Assembly: GCA_045586925.1 (NCBI GenBank)
Contig: JAZNBG010000026.1
Coordinates: 45,484-109,483, forward strand
Direction of reading: 5' to 3'
Origin: SIG440 sp045586925
GTDB taxonomy: Bacteria; Bacillota; Clostridia; Monoglobales; Monoglobaceae
Length of the DNA stretch: 64,000 nt
Below, one piece after another: positions 17,306 through 25,257 of this stretch. The translations under genes were made by a program, and so were the position numbers. Position 1 is the stretch's first letter, and each line of letters begins with the position of its first letter. The notes below the pieces were generated by a model that saw only the letters and a list, made by a program, of their open reading frames with translations, was not told where the DNA came from and did not search any database.

Positions 17306-17308
17306 AGA

Positions 17309-17345
17309 AATGGCTGTTTAAAAATGTTGTTTTTAAACAGCCATT
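17309..17345. terminator. Bidirectional intrinsic terminator
   Basis: AATGGCTGTTTAAAAA (17309-17324) and TTTTTAAACAGCCATT (17330-17345) form a 16-bp perfect stem between converging genes. Confidence 0.85.
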
Positions 17346-17365
17346 GTTTGTTAATATATAAAGGT

Positions 17366-17965
17366 TTATTTCTCAAATTTCAGATTACCAAAGAATTCAG
17401 GTCTGTGGAAGTCGGGGCTTTCGGTTTCGATTGCCTTCCACATTCCGTAATGGCGGTGTCCTGTTGAGCTTCCGCATTTCTGGAAGTTTCCGTGCATTAC
17501 CTCGGTTGGCTCGCCCACATATTTTCTGATAAAGTCCATAGGGATTTTAAAGGACATTCTCCAGCCGCCGTCAAACAGTTCGGGATGGATGTCAAATGTT
17601 GATAAGGGGTCTTCGATATACTTTCTGTCGTGGCGTGATTTGCCGATTGAAAGGTTAAGTGTGCCCAGTGCATTTAATTCAAAGTTGAAATATCTTCCGT
17701 CATCTTCGTTGGGGCAAAAGAAAAACTCCACACAACTGTCTGTGCAAACGGGGTCGTTTCTTTTAACATATTTTGCAACGATTGGCAACTCGTCAGTTTC
17801 CATACGCACAAAAACGGCCTCGTCGTTGTATAAAAGGCGGGCGGTGGTATGAAATTCCGGGGTAAATTCCTTCCAGGGATTTACATTCACATCCGCAACA
17901 TTGGCGGTTGCCCAATCCTCCTCACAAAACGTTGCACTTGCTTTTTTGATAACATATTCTTGCAT
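17366..17965 (-). CDS. Stand-alone CBM9-like carbohydrate-binding protein
   Basis: A 199-residue protein with the plan of family 9-like binding modules: a conserved EFTPEFHTTARLLYNDEAVF start, VCTDSCVEFFFCPNED, FNFELNALGTL and a C-terminal FHRPEFFGNLKFEK. There is no signal peptide, membrane segment or catalytic domain, so it is a free cytoplasmic binding protein. It starts 29 bp after the stop of an AraC regulator on the same strand (AAGGAGG before ATG), so the two form an operon. A paralogue of nearly equal length at 39605-40201 is also operonic with an AraC gene. The ligand is unknown. Confidence 0.75.
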   Translation of the reverse strand: MQEYVIKKASATFCEEDWATANVADVNVNPWKEFTPEFHTTARLLYNDEAVFVRMETDELPIVAKYVKRNDPVCTDSCVEFFFCPNEDDGRYFNFELNALGTLNLSIGKSRHDRKYIEDPLSTFDIHPELFDGGWRMSFKIPMDFIRKYVGEPTEVMHGNFQKCGSSTGHRHYGMWKAIETESPDFHRPEFFGNLKFEK

Positions 17966-17994
17966 ATTTTTATCCTCCTTATAAAAATAAAAAA

Positions 17995-18780
17995 TTATAT
18001 ATTTTGATTGCGATATTCGCTTGGAGTGTAGCCTGTTTTGGCTTTAAAAATCTTGCCAAAATGATAAATGTCACTGTATCCAAGCTGAAAAGCAACATCC
18101 TTGACTAAGTTTTTTTCGCTGAGCAACAGCTCTTTTGCACGTTCTATTTTAAGAGAAAGCACATATTCCTTTGGCGAACCCCCAAACCTTTGATAAAACA
18201 ATTTTTCATAATACTTTGCACTTATTTTTGAGAGCTCTGCAAGCTTCATAATTCTGAAATCAGGCTCAAGATAGTGAGCGTGCAGATATGTAACCGAGTC
18301 TGCAATCTTTGAATATCCTTCCGAACAGAGATAAGATTCCTTTTTTTTGATTAAGCTTTCGCAGATTTTAAAAAACAGGGACTTGCAGGCAGAAGGACTG
18401 CCGGCACTTTTTCTGTTCCATACTTTTTCGGTATCCGAAAAAAGAGTTTTTATGGTGTCTGATTCTGCAAACTTAACCAAAAAGGGCGGATGGGGCGAAT
18501 CACACGCCAACTCAAAATCTATAAAAATAACAATACTTTCGTCGCCCTCAAGATGCATAGTGTATTGTGCATTTTTGGGGATATAAAGGACGGAATTCGG
18601 CGCAGACGCAATTTCTCTGTCGTCAAAAGTGTAGGTTTCGGGTCCCTTTATTGTATATATAAAGCCGTGGTGCCTGCGACCTTTGTTTCGCATAGGATAT
18701 ACCTTTGCCGGTGCAGTGTGTGCATTTACAAAGCTTATTTCCGAAACGCACAGCTCGTTTAACCAGCTTATAGTCTGCAT
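17995..18780 (-). CDS. AraC-family transcriptional regulator
   Basis: A 261-residue regulator. The N-terminal cupin has YTIKGPETYTFDDREI and APNSVLYIPKNAQY. The C-terminal HTH domain has MKLAELSKISAKYYEKLFYQRFG, then LVKDVAFQLGYSDIYHFGKIFK and the TGYTPSEYR end. GGGGGG precedes the ATG. It diverges from the SGNH/glycyl radical operon at 18933 and probably controls it; the CBM9-like gene follows in the same operon. Confidence 0.9.
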   Translation of the reverse strand: MQTISWLNELCVSEISFVNAHTAPAKVYPMRNKGRRHHGFIYTIKGPETYTFDDREIASAPNSVLYIPKNAQYTMHLEGDESIVIFIDFELACDSPHPPFLVKFAESDTIKTLFSDTEKVWNRKSAGSPSACKSLFFKICESLIKKKESYLCSEGYSKIADSVTYLHAHYLEPDFRIMKLAELSKISAKYYEKLFYQRFGGSPKEYVLSLKIERAKELLLSEKNLVKDVAFQLGYSDIYHFGKIFKAKTGYTPSEYRNQNI

Positions 18781-18800
18781 AAAATCCCCCCTCTGTTTTT

Positions 18801-18828
18801 AGTATAGTATATTTTATTAAAAAGTCAA
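18801..18828 (-). promoter_or_regulatory. Promoter of the AraC/CBM9-like operon
   Basis: On the minus strand TTGACT (18828-18823), a 16-bp spacer and TATACT (18806-18801) lie about 20 bp before the AraC start codon: a good sigma-A promoter. Confidence 0.7.
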
Positions 18829-18844
18829 CCATTTTTGCAAATTT

Positions 18845-18908
18845 AGTACGAAAAAACACTAATTGTACGAAGGAAAACCTTTACAGATGGGGACTTAAAT
18901 GATATTTT
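18845..18908 (+). promoter_or_regulatory. Direct-repeat operator and promoter of the glycyl radical operon
   Basis: AGTACGA (18845-18851) and TGTACGA (18864-18870) are direct repeats 19 bp apart, the spacing of AraC half-sites. They lie just upstream of TTTACA (18880-18885), a 17-bp spacer and TATTTT (18903-18908). The weak -10 with upstream repeats suggests activation by the divergent regulator. Confidence 0.5.
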
Positions 18909-18932
18909 TGTAAAAAAAGGGGGTAATCAGAT

Positions 18933-19622
18933 ATGAAAAAAATATATTTAATCGGAGATTCAATAAGAATAGGTTATGACAAATATGTTCAGGAAAGTAT
19001 GGCAAATGTTGCCGAGGTTTATTTCCCGAGTGAAAACTGCAAGTATGCGCAGCATGTTCTCAGAAATCTGCATACCTGGAAGGAAGAGCTTAATCTGGAT
19101 TATGCAGATGCTGTACACTTTAATGCAGGTCTTTGGGACACCATAAGGGTTTATGGCGATGAGATAATTACCAAGCCCGAGGTTTATGCCGACTATATTG
19201 ACCGTATTTGTAAGAGAATACAGTTTTTATTCCCCGGAACAAAAGCAATTTTTGCAACCAGCACTCCCTGTATAGAATCTGGATTTATCGAAGAATTTGA
19301 AATGCGTTACAATAAGGATGTTGAGGAATATAATAAAATAGCGTGCGAAGTTGTATCAAAGCACGGCGTAGAAATAAATGATTTATATGCACTTTTAAAG
19401 GACGCACAGCCCGAGCTTCACTCCGACCAGACACACTACTATACAGCAGATGCAACCGAGCTGATTGGCGGTCAGGTAAATAAGGTTTTGTGCCGTGCAT
19501 TGGATATCGACGAAAGCCGGCTTATCAAACCCAATAAGATGAAATATCACAGAACCGATGGTAAAAATGATACCGAGCGTTACATAAAAAGAGGAAGATT
19601 TTACGCAAAGGTTACAGAATAA
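18933..19622 (+). CDS. SGNH/GDSL-type hydrolase
   Basis: A 229-residue enzyme with block I GDS (Ser10), block III in HFNAGLWDT (about residues 63-70) and a block V Asp/His pair (Asp165, His168 in HSDQTHYY). Members are esterases or acylhydrolases, often removing acetyl groups from sugars. There is no signal peptide. It is the first gene of the glycyl radical operon, 18 bp before the next start, so its product may be the substrate of the radical enzymes (inference). Confidence 0.8.
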   Translation: MKKIYLIGDSIRIGYDKYVQESMANVAEVYFPSENCKYAQHVLRNLHTWKEELNLDYADAVHFNAGLWDTIRVYGDEIITKPEVYADYIDRICKRIQFLFPGTKAIFATSTPCIESGFIEEFEMRYNKDVEEYNKIACEVVSKHGVEINDLYALLKDAQPELHSDQTHYYTADATELIGGQVNKVLCRALDIDESRLIKPNKMKYHRTDGKNDTERYIKRGRFYAKVTE

Positions 19623-19640
19623 CAATAGGAGGATTTGTTT

Positions 19641-21887
19641 ATGTTGTGGAATCGTTTTGAACAGGACAGACACAAGCTGGATTTATATGAAAACCCTAAC
19701 TTTGAACCGGGGAGCGGTATATGTGAAAGAAACGAGATAATAAGAAATGTAGAAAAAATTCTTCACGAAATGGAGGGTCAGCCCCACACCTTGATAAAGG
19801 CAAAGGCATTTGAGTATGTTATGGATAATGCCGCAATCGAGGTAAACCCTGTTGACTGGTTTGGCTTTAATTTTGCAGGCTGGTGCACACAAAAGCGGGC
19901 GCCCAAGGAAGAATTATACACCAATATGACAAGTCCTTTAAGAGTGATTAACGAATACTGGAAGAGCGTTATGGAATATACCCCTGAGTTCCGTGAGGCA
20001 GCTAACGGCATTGATCCAAGCGGTGCAGGTGTATACTGGTGCGACTATGACCATTGCGTTCCTGACTGGGATTCTATCATAGGTCTTGGTTTTACGGGAC
20101 TTCTTAAAAGAGCACAAAAATACCATCAGGAAAAAATTGATAACGGCACAATAACACCCGATCAGGAGATTTTCTACACCGGTGTTGAGATTGTTTATAA
20201 ATCAATATTAAGGCTTTTAAACCGCTTTTTAGAGTGTGCAAAAAAGCACATTGCAGATGATGAAAAAATGCCCATTATGGTGGAGTGCTTAGAAAACATC
20301 TGTAACAGTTCGCCAAAGACCCTGTATCAGTATTTTACTCTGACATATTTTTATCATATTCTGCAGGAATATGTTGAAAGAGTGCAGGTAAGAACATTAG
20401 GTAACCTTGACGTAGACGGTTATCCCTTCTATAAAGCTGACATTGAAAGCGGACGTCTTACAAAAGAAAATGCAGGTGAGCTTTTCCAATACTTCTTTGA
20501 AAAATATACAAATCAGGGACACAGATATTCTCAACCCTTGTATTTTGGCGGCTTTGACGAAAATGGTGACTCCCTTATAAACGAGCTTTCGCACATAATG
20601 CTTGATGCATATGACAGATCAAACATTATCAATCCCAAACTGTTTATAAAGGTTATGCCAAATACCCCAGATGACTTTTTAAAAAAGGCGCTTGATATGA
20701 TTCGCCGGGGAAATAATGCTCTGGTGTTTATCAACGAGGAGCTGGGCTGCAAAATTTCACGAAAGCTTGGCAGAACCGAGGAAGAAACAAAACGTCTTGT
20801 AGGAACAGGCTGCAATAACTTTGCATCAAGAGGAAATGAAACCACGCCCGAGCATATGTATGTAAATCTTGCAAAGGGAATTGAGCTTGCGTTTAATAAT
20901 GGCACCGACCCCGGAACAGGCATCAAAATCGGTTGTGAAACCGGAGATGTAAGCAGTTTCAAAACCTTTGAGGATTTTAAGGCGGCATATGTTGCACAAA
21001 CAGAATGTCTTATAAAGAAGGCTTTTGTTATATCGGATTTTTACGATTCAAAGCTTTTGTATATTAACCCGGCACCAATGTATTCGGGTGCAATGCCTGA
21101 CAGCATAAAGTGTGGACGTGACGCATATCAGGACGGCGTGAAGTATAACAACACCCTTATATTCCTGAGCTGTCATGCAACAGCGGCAGACTCTTTGATG
21201 ATGGTTAAAAAGTATGTGTACGACAAAAAGCTTGTAACAATTGAGGAACTTCATAAGGCGCTCCTTGCAGATTGGGTCGGTTATGAAGATTTGAGAGAAA
21301 CCCTGTATAACGACCCCGAAAAATTTGGAAACGATATAGATACGGTTGATAATATGACGGTAGAGCTTCTTAACCACTTTACCACGATGGTTACAAGCCG
21401 CAAAAATATAAAGGGCGGCAGATTTGTGGTAAATGGCGAGTCTGTTCATTATGCACACAAGTTTGGCACAAAATGCGGTGCAACTCCCGACGGAAGAAAG
21501 CGCGGTGATATGCTGTCTAAAAATATGAGTGCATCATTGGGTCAGGACAGACGTGGCATTACAGCACATATTAAATCCGTTACCAAAATTGATGCAACGC
21601 AGTTTGCATACGGATGTCCATTTGACTATGTGCTGCATCCATCGGCAGTTAAGGGTGAGGACGGCTTAAATGCAATGCTTGGTCTTCTCAGAACATTTAT
21701 GGCAAGGGGCGGCTATGGCTATCAGGGCAATGTGCTTGATGCCAAGGTTCTTCGTGATGCGCAGGCACACCCCGAAAAATATCCCAACCTGCAGGTGCGT
21801 ATAAGCGGTTGGAGCTGGTTCTTTACCCAGATGGAAAAGAATTTTCAGGATGAATTTATCGCACGGGCAGAAGCTTTGGAGGCTTAA
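19641..21887 (+). CDS. Glycyl radical enzyme 1 (PFL/dehydratase superfamily, unassigned)
   Basis: A 748-residue protein starting at ATG 19641 (AGGAGG 9 nt upstream). It has the full glycyl radical plan: thiyl-radical Cys391 in LVGTGCNNFASRGNE and radical Gly723 in LQVRISGWSWFF near the C-terminus. Most dehydratase or lyase members have Glu two residues after the Cys as general base; here it is Asn393. It lacks the Cys-Cys pair of pyruvate formate-lyase. It is therefore not PFL and not an obvious CutC, glycerol dehydratase or HypD. A paralogue follows after a structured leader, and the activase is three genes downstream. The reaction is unknown. Confidence 0.88.
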   Translation: MLWNRFEQDRHKLDLYENPNFEPGSGICERNEIIRNVEKILHEMEGQPHTLIKAKAFEYVMDNAAIEVNPVDWFGFNFAGWCTQKRAPKEELYTNMTSPLRVINEYWKSVMEYTPEFREAANGIDPSGAGVYWCDYDHCVPDWDSIIGLGFTGLLKRAQKYHQEKIDNGTITPDQEIFYTGVEIVYKSILRLLNRFLECAKKHIADDEKMPIMVECLENICNSSPKTLYQYFTLTYFYHILQEYVERVQVRTLGNLDVDGYPFYKADIESGRLTKENAGELFQYFFEKYTNQGHRYSQPLYFGGFDENGDSLINELSHIMLDAYDRSNIINPKLFIKVMPNTPDDFLKKALDMIRRGNNALVFINEELGCKISRKLGRTEEETKRLVGTGCNNFASRGNETTPEHMYVNLAKGIELAFNNGTDPGTGIKIGCETGDVSSFKTFEDFKAAYVAQTECLIKKAFVISDFYDSKLLYINPAPMYSGAMPDSIKCGRDAYQDGVKYNNTLIFLSCHATAADSLMMVKKYVYDKKLVTIEELHKALLADWVGYEDLRETLYNDPEKFGNDIDTVDNMTVELLNHFTTMVTSRKNIKGGRFVVNGESVHYAHKFGTKCGATPDGRKRGDMLSKNMSASLGQDRRGITAHIKSVTKIDATQFAYGCPFDYVLHPSAVKGEDGLNAMLGLLRTFMARGGYGYQGNVLDAKVLRDAQAHPEKYPNLQVRISGWSWFFTQMEKNFQDEFIARAEALEA

Positions 21888-22069
21888 CGTGATTTTTCAC
21901 GTTAAGCCTGCCTGCGGCACTTGATTTAAATTGCACCGTCGAAATTTTCGCACTTCGTGCGAAACGACGATGTGCGTAATCTCCATTATACGCCTTATCT
22001 CGCCCACAGACAAGGAATAGGAGATTATTGAAATAAATGTTTGTGGGCGGAAAGGCTATGGAGATTAAA
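21883..22069 (+). promoter_or_regulatory. Structured leader B (pseudoknot leader family)
   Basis: This lies between the two glycyl radical enzyme genes. CTTAACGTG (21883-21891) pairs with CACGTTAAG (21898-21906) and contains the upstream stop codon. Then come the GCCTGCGGC mini-hairpin and the nested stem GCAC-CGTCG-TTTCGCAC with its complement. Next, AATCTCC (21978-21984) pairs with GGAGATT (22020-22026). The loop holds CGCCCACAGA (22001-22010), which can pair with TTTGTGGGCG (22040-22049). It ends 20 nt before the start codon, with ATGGAGATTAAA before the start ATG. Compared with leader A, paired changes keep the stems. Confidence 0.75.
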
Positions 22070-24313
22070 ATGAAACATATAACAGATACAGACAGAATTT
22101 ATATTGAAAATAAATATCATAGCAACAATGAAGAATTTAATTCTCTTAACAGATTTGCATATCACGGTGGTGAATATGACGAATCAACCGGTCTTGACGA
22201 CGCAGAAATGACTGATGGGCTTTCTGCCCTTTATGAAGAAACAAAGCATCTTTGCCACGCCGAGGCAAAGGCCGAGGGCTTTGCCTTTGTGCTTGATAAC
22301 GGCAGGATTGATGTTTCGCACAACGATTATTTCTTTAATTTTTATAACAGGGACTGGCCATTGAATATTCCCTTCGTATCCAAATGGAGGGACGAGGTTT
22401 TTGATTCTATGCCGGATGTTAAAGAGATAATATCCGACTATTCAAAATCATCAACGGGAAGGCTGATACTCGATACCGACCATGTTGTTCCAAATTGGAT
22501 AGATATAATGGAGCTTGGCTTTCCCGGTCTTTTGGAGCGGTCGCAACAGTATCGCAAAAAGCTTTCAGATGAAAGAGAATTGTCAAAAGAAGAAGAGGCA
22601 TTTTTTGAATCAATAAAGATAGAATATGAGGCAATAATCCGTCTTGTTTCAAGGATAAGGGATTATGCCCTGATGCACAGATGTGACAAAACCGACCTGA
22701 TTGAAAAAAGCCTTAAAAATATCGCAGAAGGTGCACCTAAAAACACATTTGAAGCCCTGCTTTTGATGTACACCTACTTTACCTGTGCCGAATGTGTTGA
22801 CCAGTATCAGGTGCGCTCTTTGGGCAATGGCTTAGACCGAACACTGTATAAGTTTTATAAAAACGATATAGAAAACGGCGTGTTCACTAAGGATGAAATC
22901 AAGACATTTCTGGCATACTTTATGCTGCAGTTTTCGGCTATGGGCAACTATTGGGGGCAGCCTTTTTATCTGTGTGGAACAGACTTTGATAATGCAACCG
23001 ATATAAGCGAACTGACATTAACCATTTTAGAGGTGTATGAAGAGCTGGGGCTTTATAACCCCAAAATACAGATTAAAATTGACTATGACACCAATCCCAA
23101 AATAATCCGCAAGGTTCTGGAGCTTATTCGGGCAGGTCAAACCAGCTTTGTATTCTGCTGCATACCGGGAATGATAAAATCTTTGATGAGCTGCTATGGT
23201 GTAACCGAGGAGGAGGCTCGCAACTGCGATATAAGTGGCTGCAACGAAATGCACATTCGTGGCGGCGAGGCGTGTATGATTTCGGGCTATCCCAATATGG
23301 CAAAGGCTGTTGTTTATATGATGACAAACGGCGTTGATACCATAACAGGAAAACAGATTGGCGTTAAAACAGGTGATATTGAGAGCTTTAATAGTTTTGA
23401 CGAAGTTTACAATGCTTTTATGAAACAGTTTAAAAATATTGTTGATACTATGATTCAAACTGCAAGCCGGTATGATAAATATGTTGGCGTGATAACCCCG
23501 TCAATAATGCTCTCGGCTACCATACCAAGCGCCCTTGAAAAAGCGGTGGATGCTTATGCCTTTGGGGTAAAATACCCAACATCAACTTTGTTTCTTGTTT
23601 CCTTTGCAACGGCAGTTGACTCCCTGCTTGCAATAAAGGAACTAGTTTTTGAGGAGAAGGTCACAACTCTTGGCGAATTAAAAGAGGCTATACTGAATAA
23701 CTGGGAAGGCTATAACGAGCTTCGTATAAAAGCTCTTAATGCAAAGCACAAGTACGGAAACGACGACAAGGTGGCAGATAGTCTTGCATCCACCCTGTAC
23801 AAGTGGTACAGCATATATCTTACCGGACAGAAAAACGGCAGAGGCGGTGTTTATAAAGCGGGCGTGCCCTCGACATTACATTTTCTTTACTACGGCGACG
23901 GAACAGAGGCAACACCCGACGGCAGAAAAATGGGAGAGGAATGTTCGAAAAACGTTGCTCCCGTTATTGGTATGGAGCGGCGTGGTATTCTGCCAATGAT
24001 ACGGTCTGCGATGAAACTTGACCCAACTTTATTTTCCGAGGCATTTGTTATTGATGCAATGCTGCATCCCTCAGCGGTAAGTGGCGAGGACGGCCTTAAT
24101 GCATTAGAGGGGATTCTGATGAATTATATGAATAACGACGGAATTTCAATACAGTTTAACATTTTCAGTCCCGAGATGCTGATTGACGCACAGAAAAATC
24201 CTGACAAATACAAAAATCTTCAGGTAAGAGTGTCGGGCTGGAATGTTCTGTGGAACAATATGTCCAAAAAGGAACAGGATGCATATATAATACGTTCCAA
24301 ATCATTTGCATAA
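22070..24313 (+). CDS. Glycyl radical enzyme 2 (paralogue of enzyme 1)
   Basis: A 747-residue protein; ATG 22070 lies 7 nt after GGAG of the leader. Cys391 lies in DISGCNEMHIRGGE and Gly723 in LQVRVSGWNVLWNN, at the same positions as in enzyme 1. Here Glu393 follows the Cys at +2, as in eliminating members of the family (dehydratases, lyases). Overall similarity to enzyme 1 runs along the whole length, including the LHPSAVxGEDGLNA segment, so the pair arose by duplication. The two could form a heteromer or act on related substrates. No substrate can be assigned from sequence. Translation may be set separately by the leader in front of it. Confidence 0.88.
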   Translation: MKHITDTDRIYIENKYHSNNEEFNSLNRFAYHGGEYDESTGLDDAEMTDGLSALYEETKHLCHAEAKAEGFAFVLDNGRIDVSHNDYFFNFYNRDWPLNIPFVSKWRDEVFDSMPDVKEIISDYSKSSTGRLILDTDHVVPNWIDIMELGFPGLLERSQQYRKKLSDERELSKEEEAFFESIKIEYEAIIRLVSRIRDYALMHRCDKTDLIEKSLKNIAEGAPKNTFEALLLMYTYFTCAECVDQYQVRSLGNGLDRTLYKFYKNDIENGVFTKDEIKTFLAYFMLQFSAMGNYWGQPFYLCGTDFDNATDISELTLTILEVYEELGLYNPKIQIKIDYDTNPKIIRKVLELIRAGQTSFVFCCIPGMIKSLMSCYGVTEEEARNCDISGCNEMHIRGGEACMISGYPNMAKAVVYMMTNGVDTITGKQIGVKTGDIESFNSFDEVYNAFMKQFKNIVDTMIQTASRYDKYVGVITPSIMLSATIPSALEKAVDAYAFGVKYPTSTLFLVSFATAVDSLLAIKELVFEEKVTTLGELKEAILNNWEGYNELRIKALNAKHKYGNDDKVADSLASTLYKWYSIYLTGQKNGRGGVYKAGVPSTLHFLYYGDGTEATPDGRKMGEECSKNVAPVIGMERRGILPMIRSAMKLDPTLFSEAFVIDAMLHPSAVSGEDGLNALEGILMNYMNNDGISIQFNIFSPEMLIDAQKNPDKYKNLQVRVSGWNVLWNNMSKKEQDAYIIRSKSFA

Positions 24314-24332
24314 CAAAGGAAGCTTTTATAAT

Positions 24333-25256
24333 ATGGATAGTTTTTTTCAGAGTAAAAGAAATGTTGTTCTGACAGCAATTTTTTATACATTTTTATGGGG
24401 TTGTGCTTTTCCGCTTGTGAAAATCTGTATGGAAGCATTTCAAATCCCGGATAACGATAATATGTCCAAATGTATGGTGGCAGGAATACGTTTTTCCTTT
24501 TCAGGACTTTTAGCACTTTTATGGTGCTTTTTCAAAGAGGAAACAAAGGTTTCAATAAATCGCAGTCAGATGAAAAGTGTAATTCTGTACGGAATTTTAG
24601 GAACGGCCCTCCAATATGCGTTTACCTATATCGGCTTGTCACGGATTGACGGCTCAAAGGGAGCAGTATATGACCAGCTTTGTGTGTTTATTGTGGTTCT
24701 TACAAGCGGAATATTCTTTAAAACAGATAAACTGAATTTAAACAAGGTGATTGGTGTAGTATTAGGATTTATGGGAGTTCTGGTTATAAATACCGATGGA
24801 GTGTCATTTACATTTAATCCTCTTGGCGAGGGAATTATGCTTTGTGCAGTTCTTTGCCAGACGGCGGCGTATTTTGTCAGCAAAAGCACCGCAGAAACAA
24901 TTTTTGCACCAAAGCTTGTGGGCTACGGTCAGCTTATTGGCGGAATTTTGCTGTGCATTTTCTCTGTTTTATCGGGGGGAAGAATTTATGGTATTAATTT
25001 AACTGCCATTATGTCATTAATGGCACTAATTTTGATTTCGGCAGTGGCGTATATTCTTTCGCTGATGCCACTTAAATATTTTCCTGCATCCGAAATATCT
25101 TCATTTAACCTTTTGATAACGGTATTTGGAGTGGTGATGTCATCGGTAATGCTTGGCGAAAATGTTTTTAAATGGAATTATGGGGCGTCACTTTTATTGA
25201 TAAGTGCAGGAATTATATTGATAAATTCTGTGAAAGCAAAGAAAGGTAACGATTAA
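24333..25256 (+). CDS. EamA-family (DMT) transporter
   Basis: A 307-residue membrane protein with ten hydrophobic segments in two EamA repeats (TFLWGCAFPLVKICME in the first; SAVAYILSLMPLKYFPASE in the second). I start it at ATG 24333, after AAAGGAAG; an earlier in-frame ATG at 24306 lies inside the preceding gene. DMT carriers export or import metabolites. Between radical enzyme and activase it is a candidate for export of the product or import of the substrate. Confidence 0.82.
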   Translation: MDSFFQSKRNVVLTAIFYTFLWGCAFPLVKICMEAFQIPDNDNMSKCMVAGIRFSFSGLLALLWCFFKEETKVSINRSQMKSVILYGILGTALQYAFTYIGLSRIDGSKGAVYDQLCVFIVVLTSGIFFKTDKLNLNKVIGVVLGFMGVLVINTDGVSFTFNPLGEGIMLCAVLCQTAAYFVSKSTAETIFAPKLVGYGQLIGGILLCIFSVLSGGRIYGINLTAIMSLMALILISAVAYILSLMPLKYFPASEISSFNLLITVFGVVMSSVMLGENVFKWNYGASLLLISAGIILINSVKAKKGND

Positions 25257-25257
25257 A

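Noticed and set aside
21883..21906. TTAACGTG/CACGTTAA hairpin as the intrinsic terminator of glycyl radical enzyme 1
   Set aside because: No U-run follows it in any copy, and in leaders C and D it stands at the start of a transcript rather than after a gene.
21883..22069. Leader family as a cobalamin, c-di-GMP-II, preQ1 or SAM-II riboswitch, or an HDV/twister ribozyme
   Set aside because: I see none of the conserved core sequences of these classes; only the general idea of a pseudoknot near the ribosome-binding site is shared.
19641..24313. Pyruvate formate-lyase pair
   Set aside because: The adjacent Cys-Cys pair of PFL is absent from both proteins and the activase has two additional iron-sulfur clusters, as in non-PFL systems.
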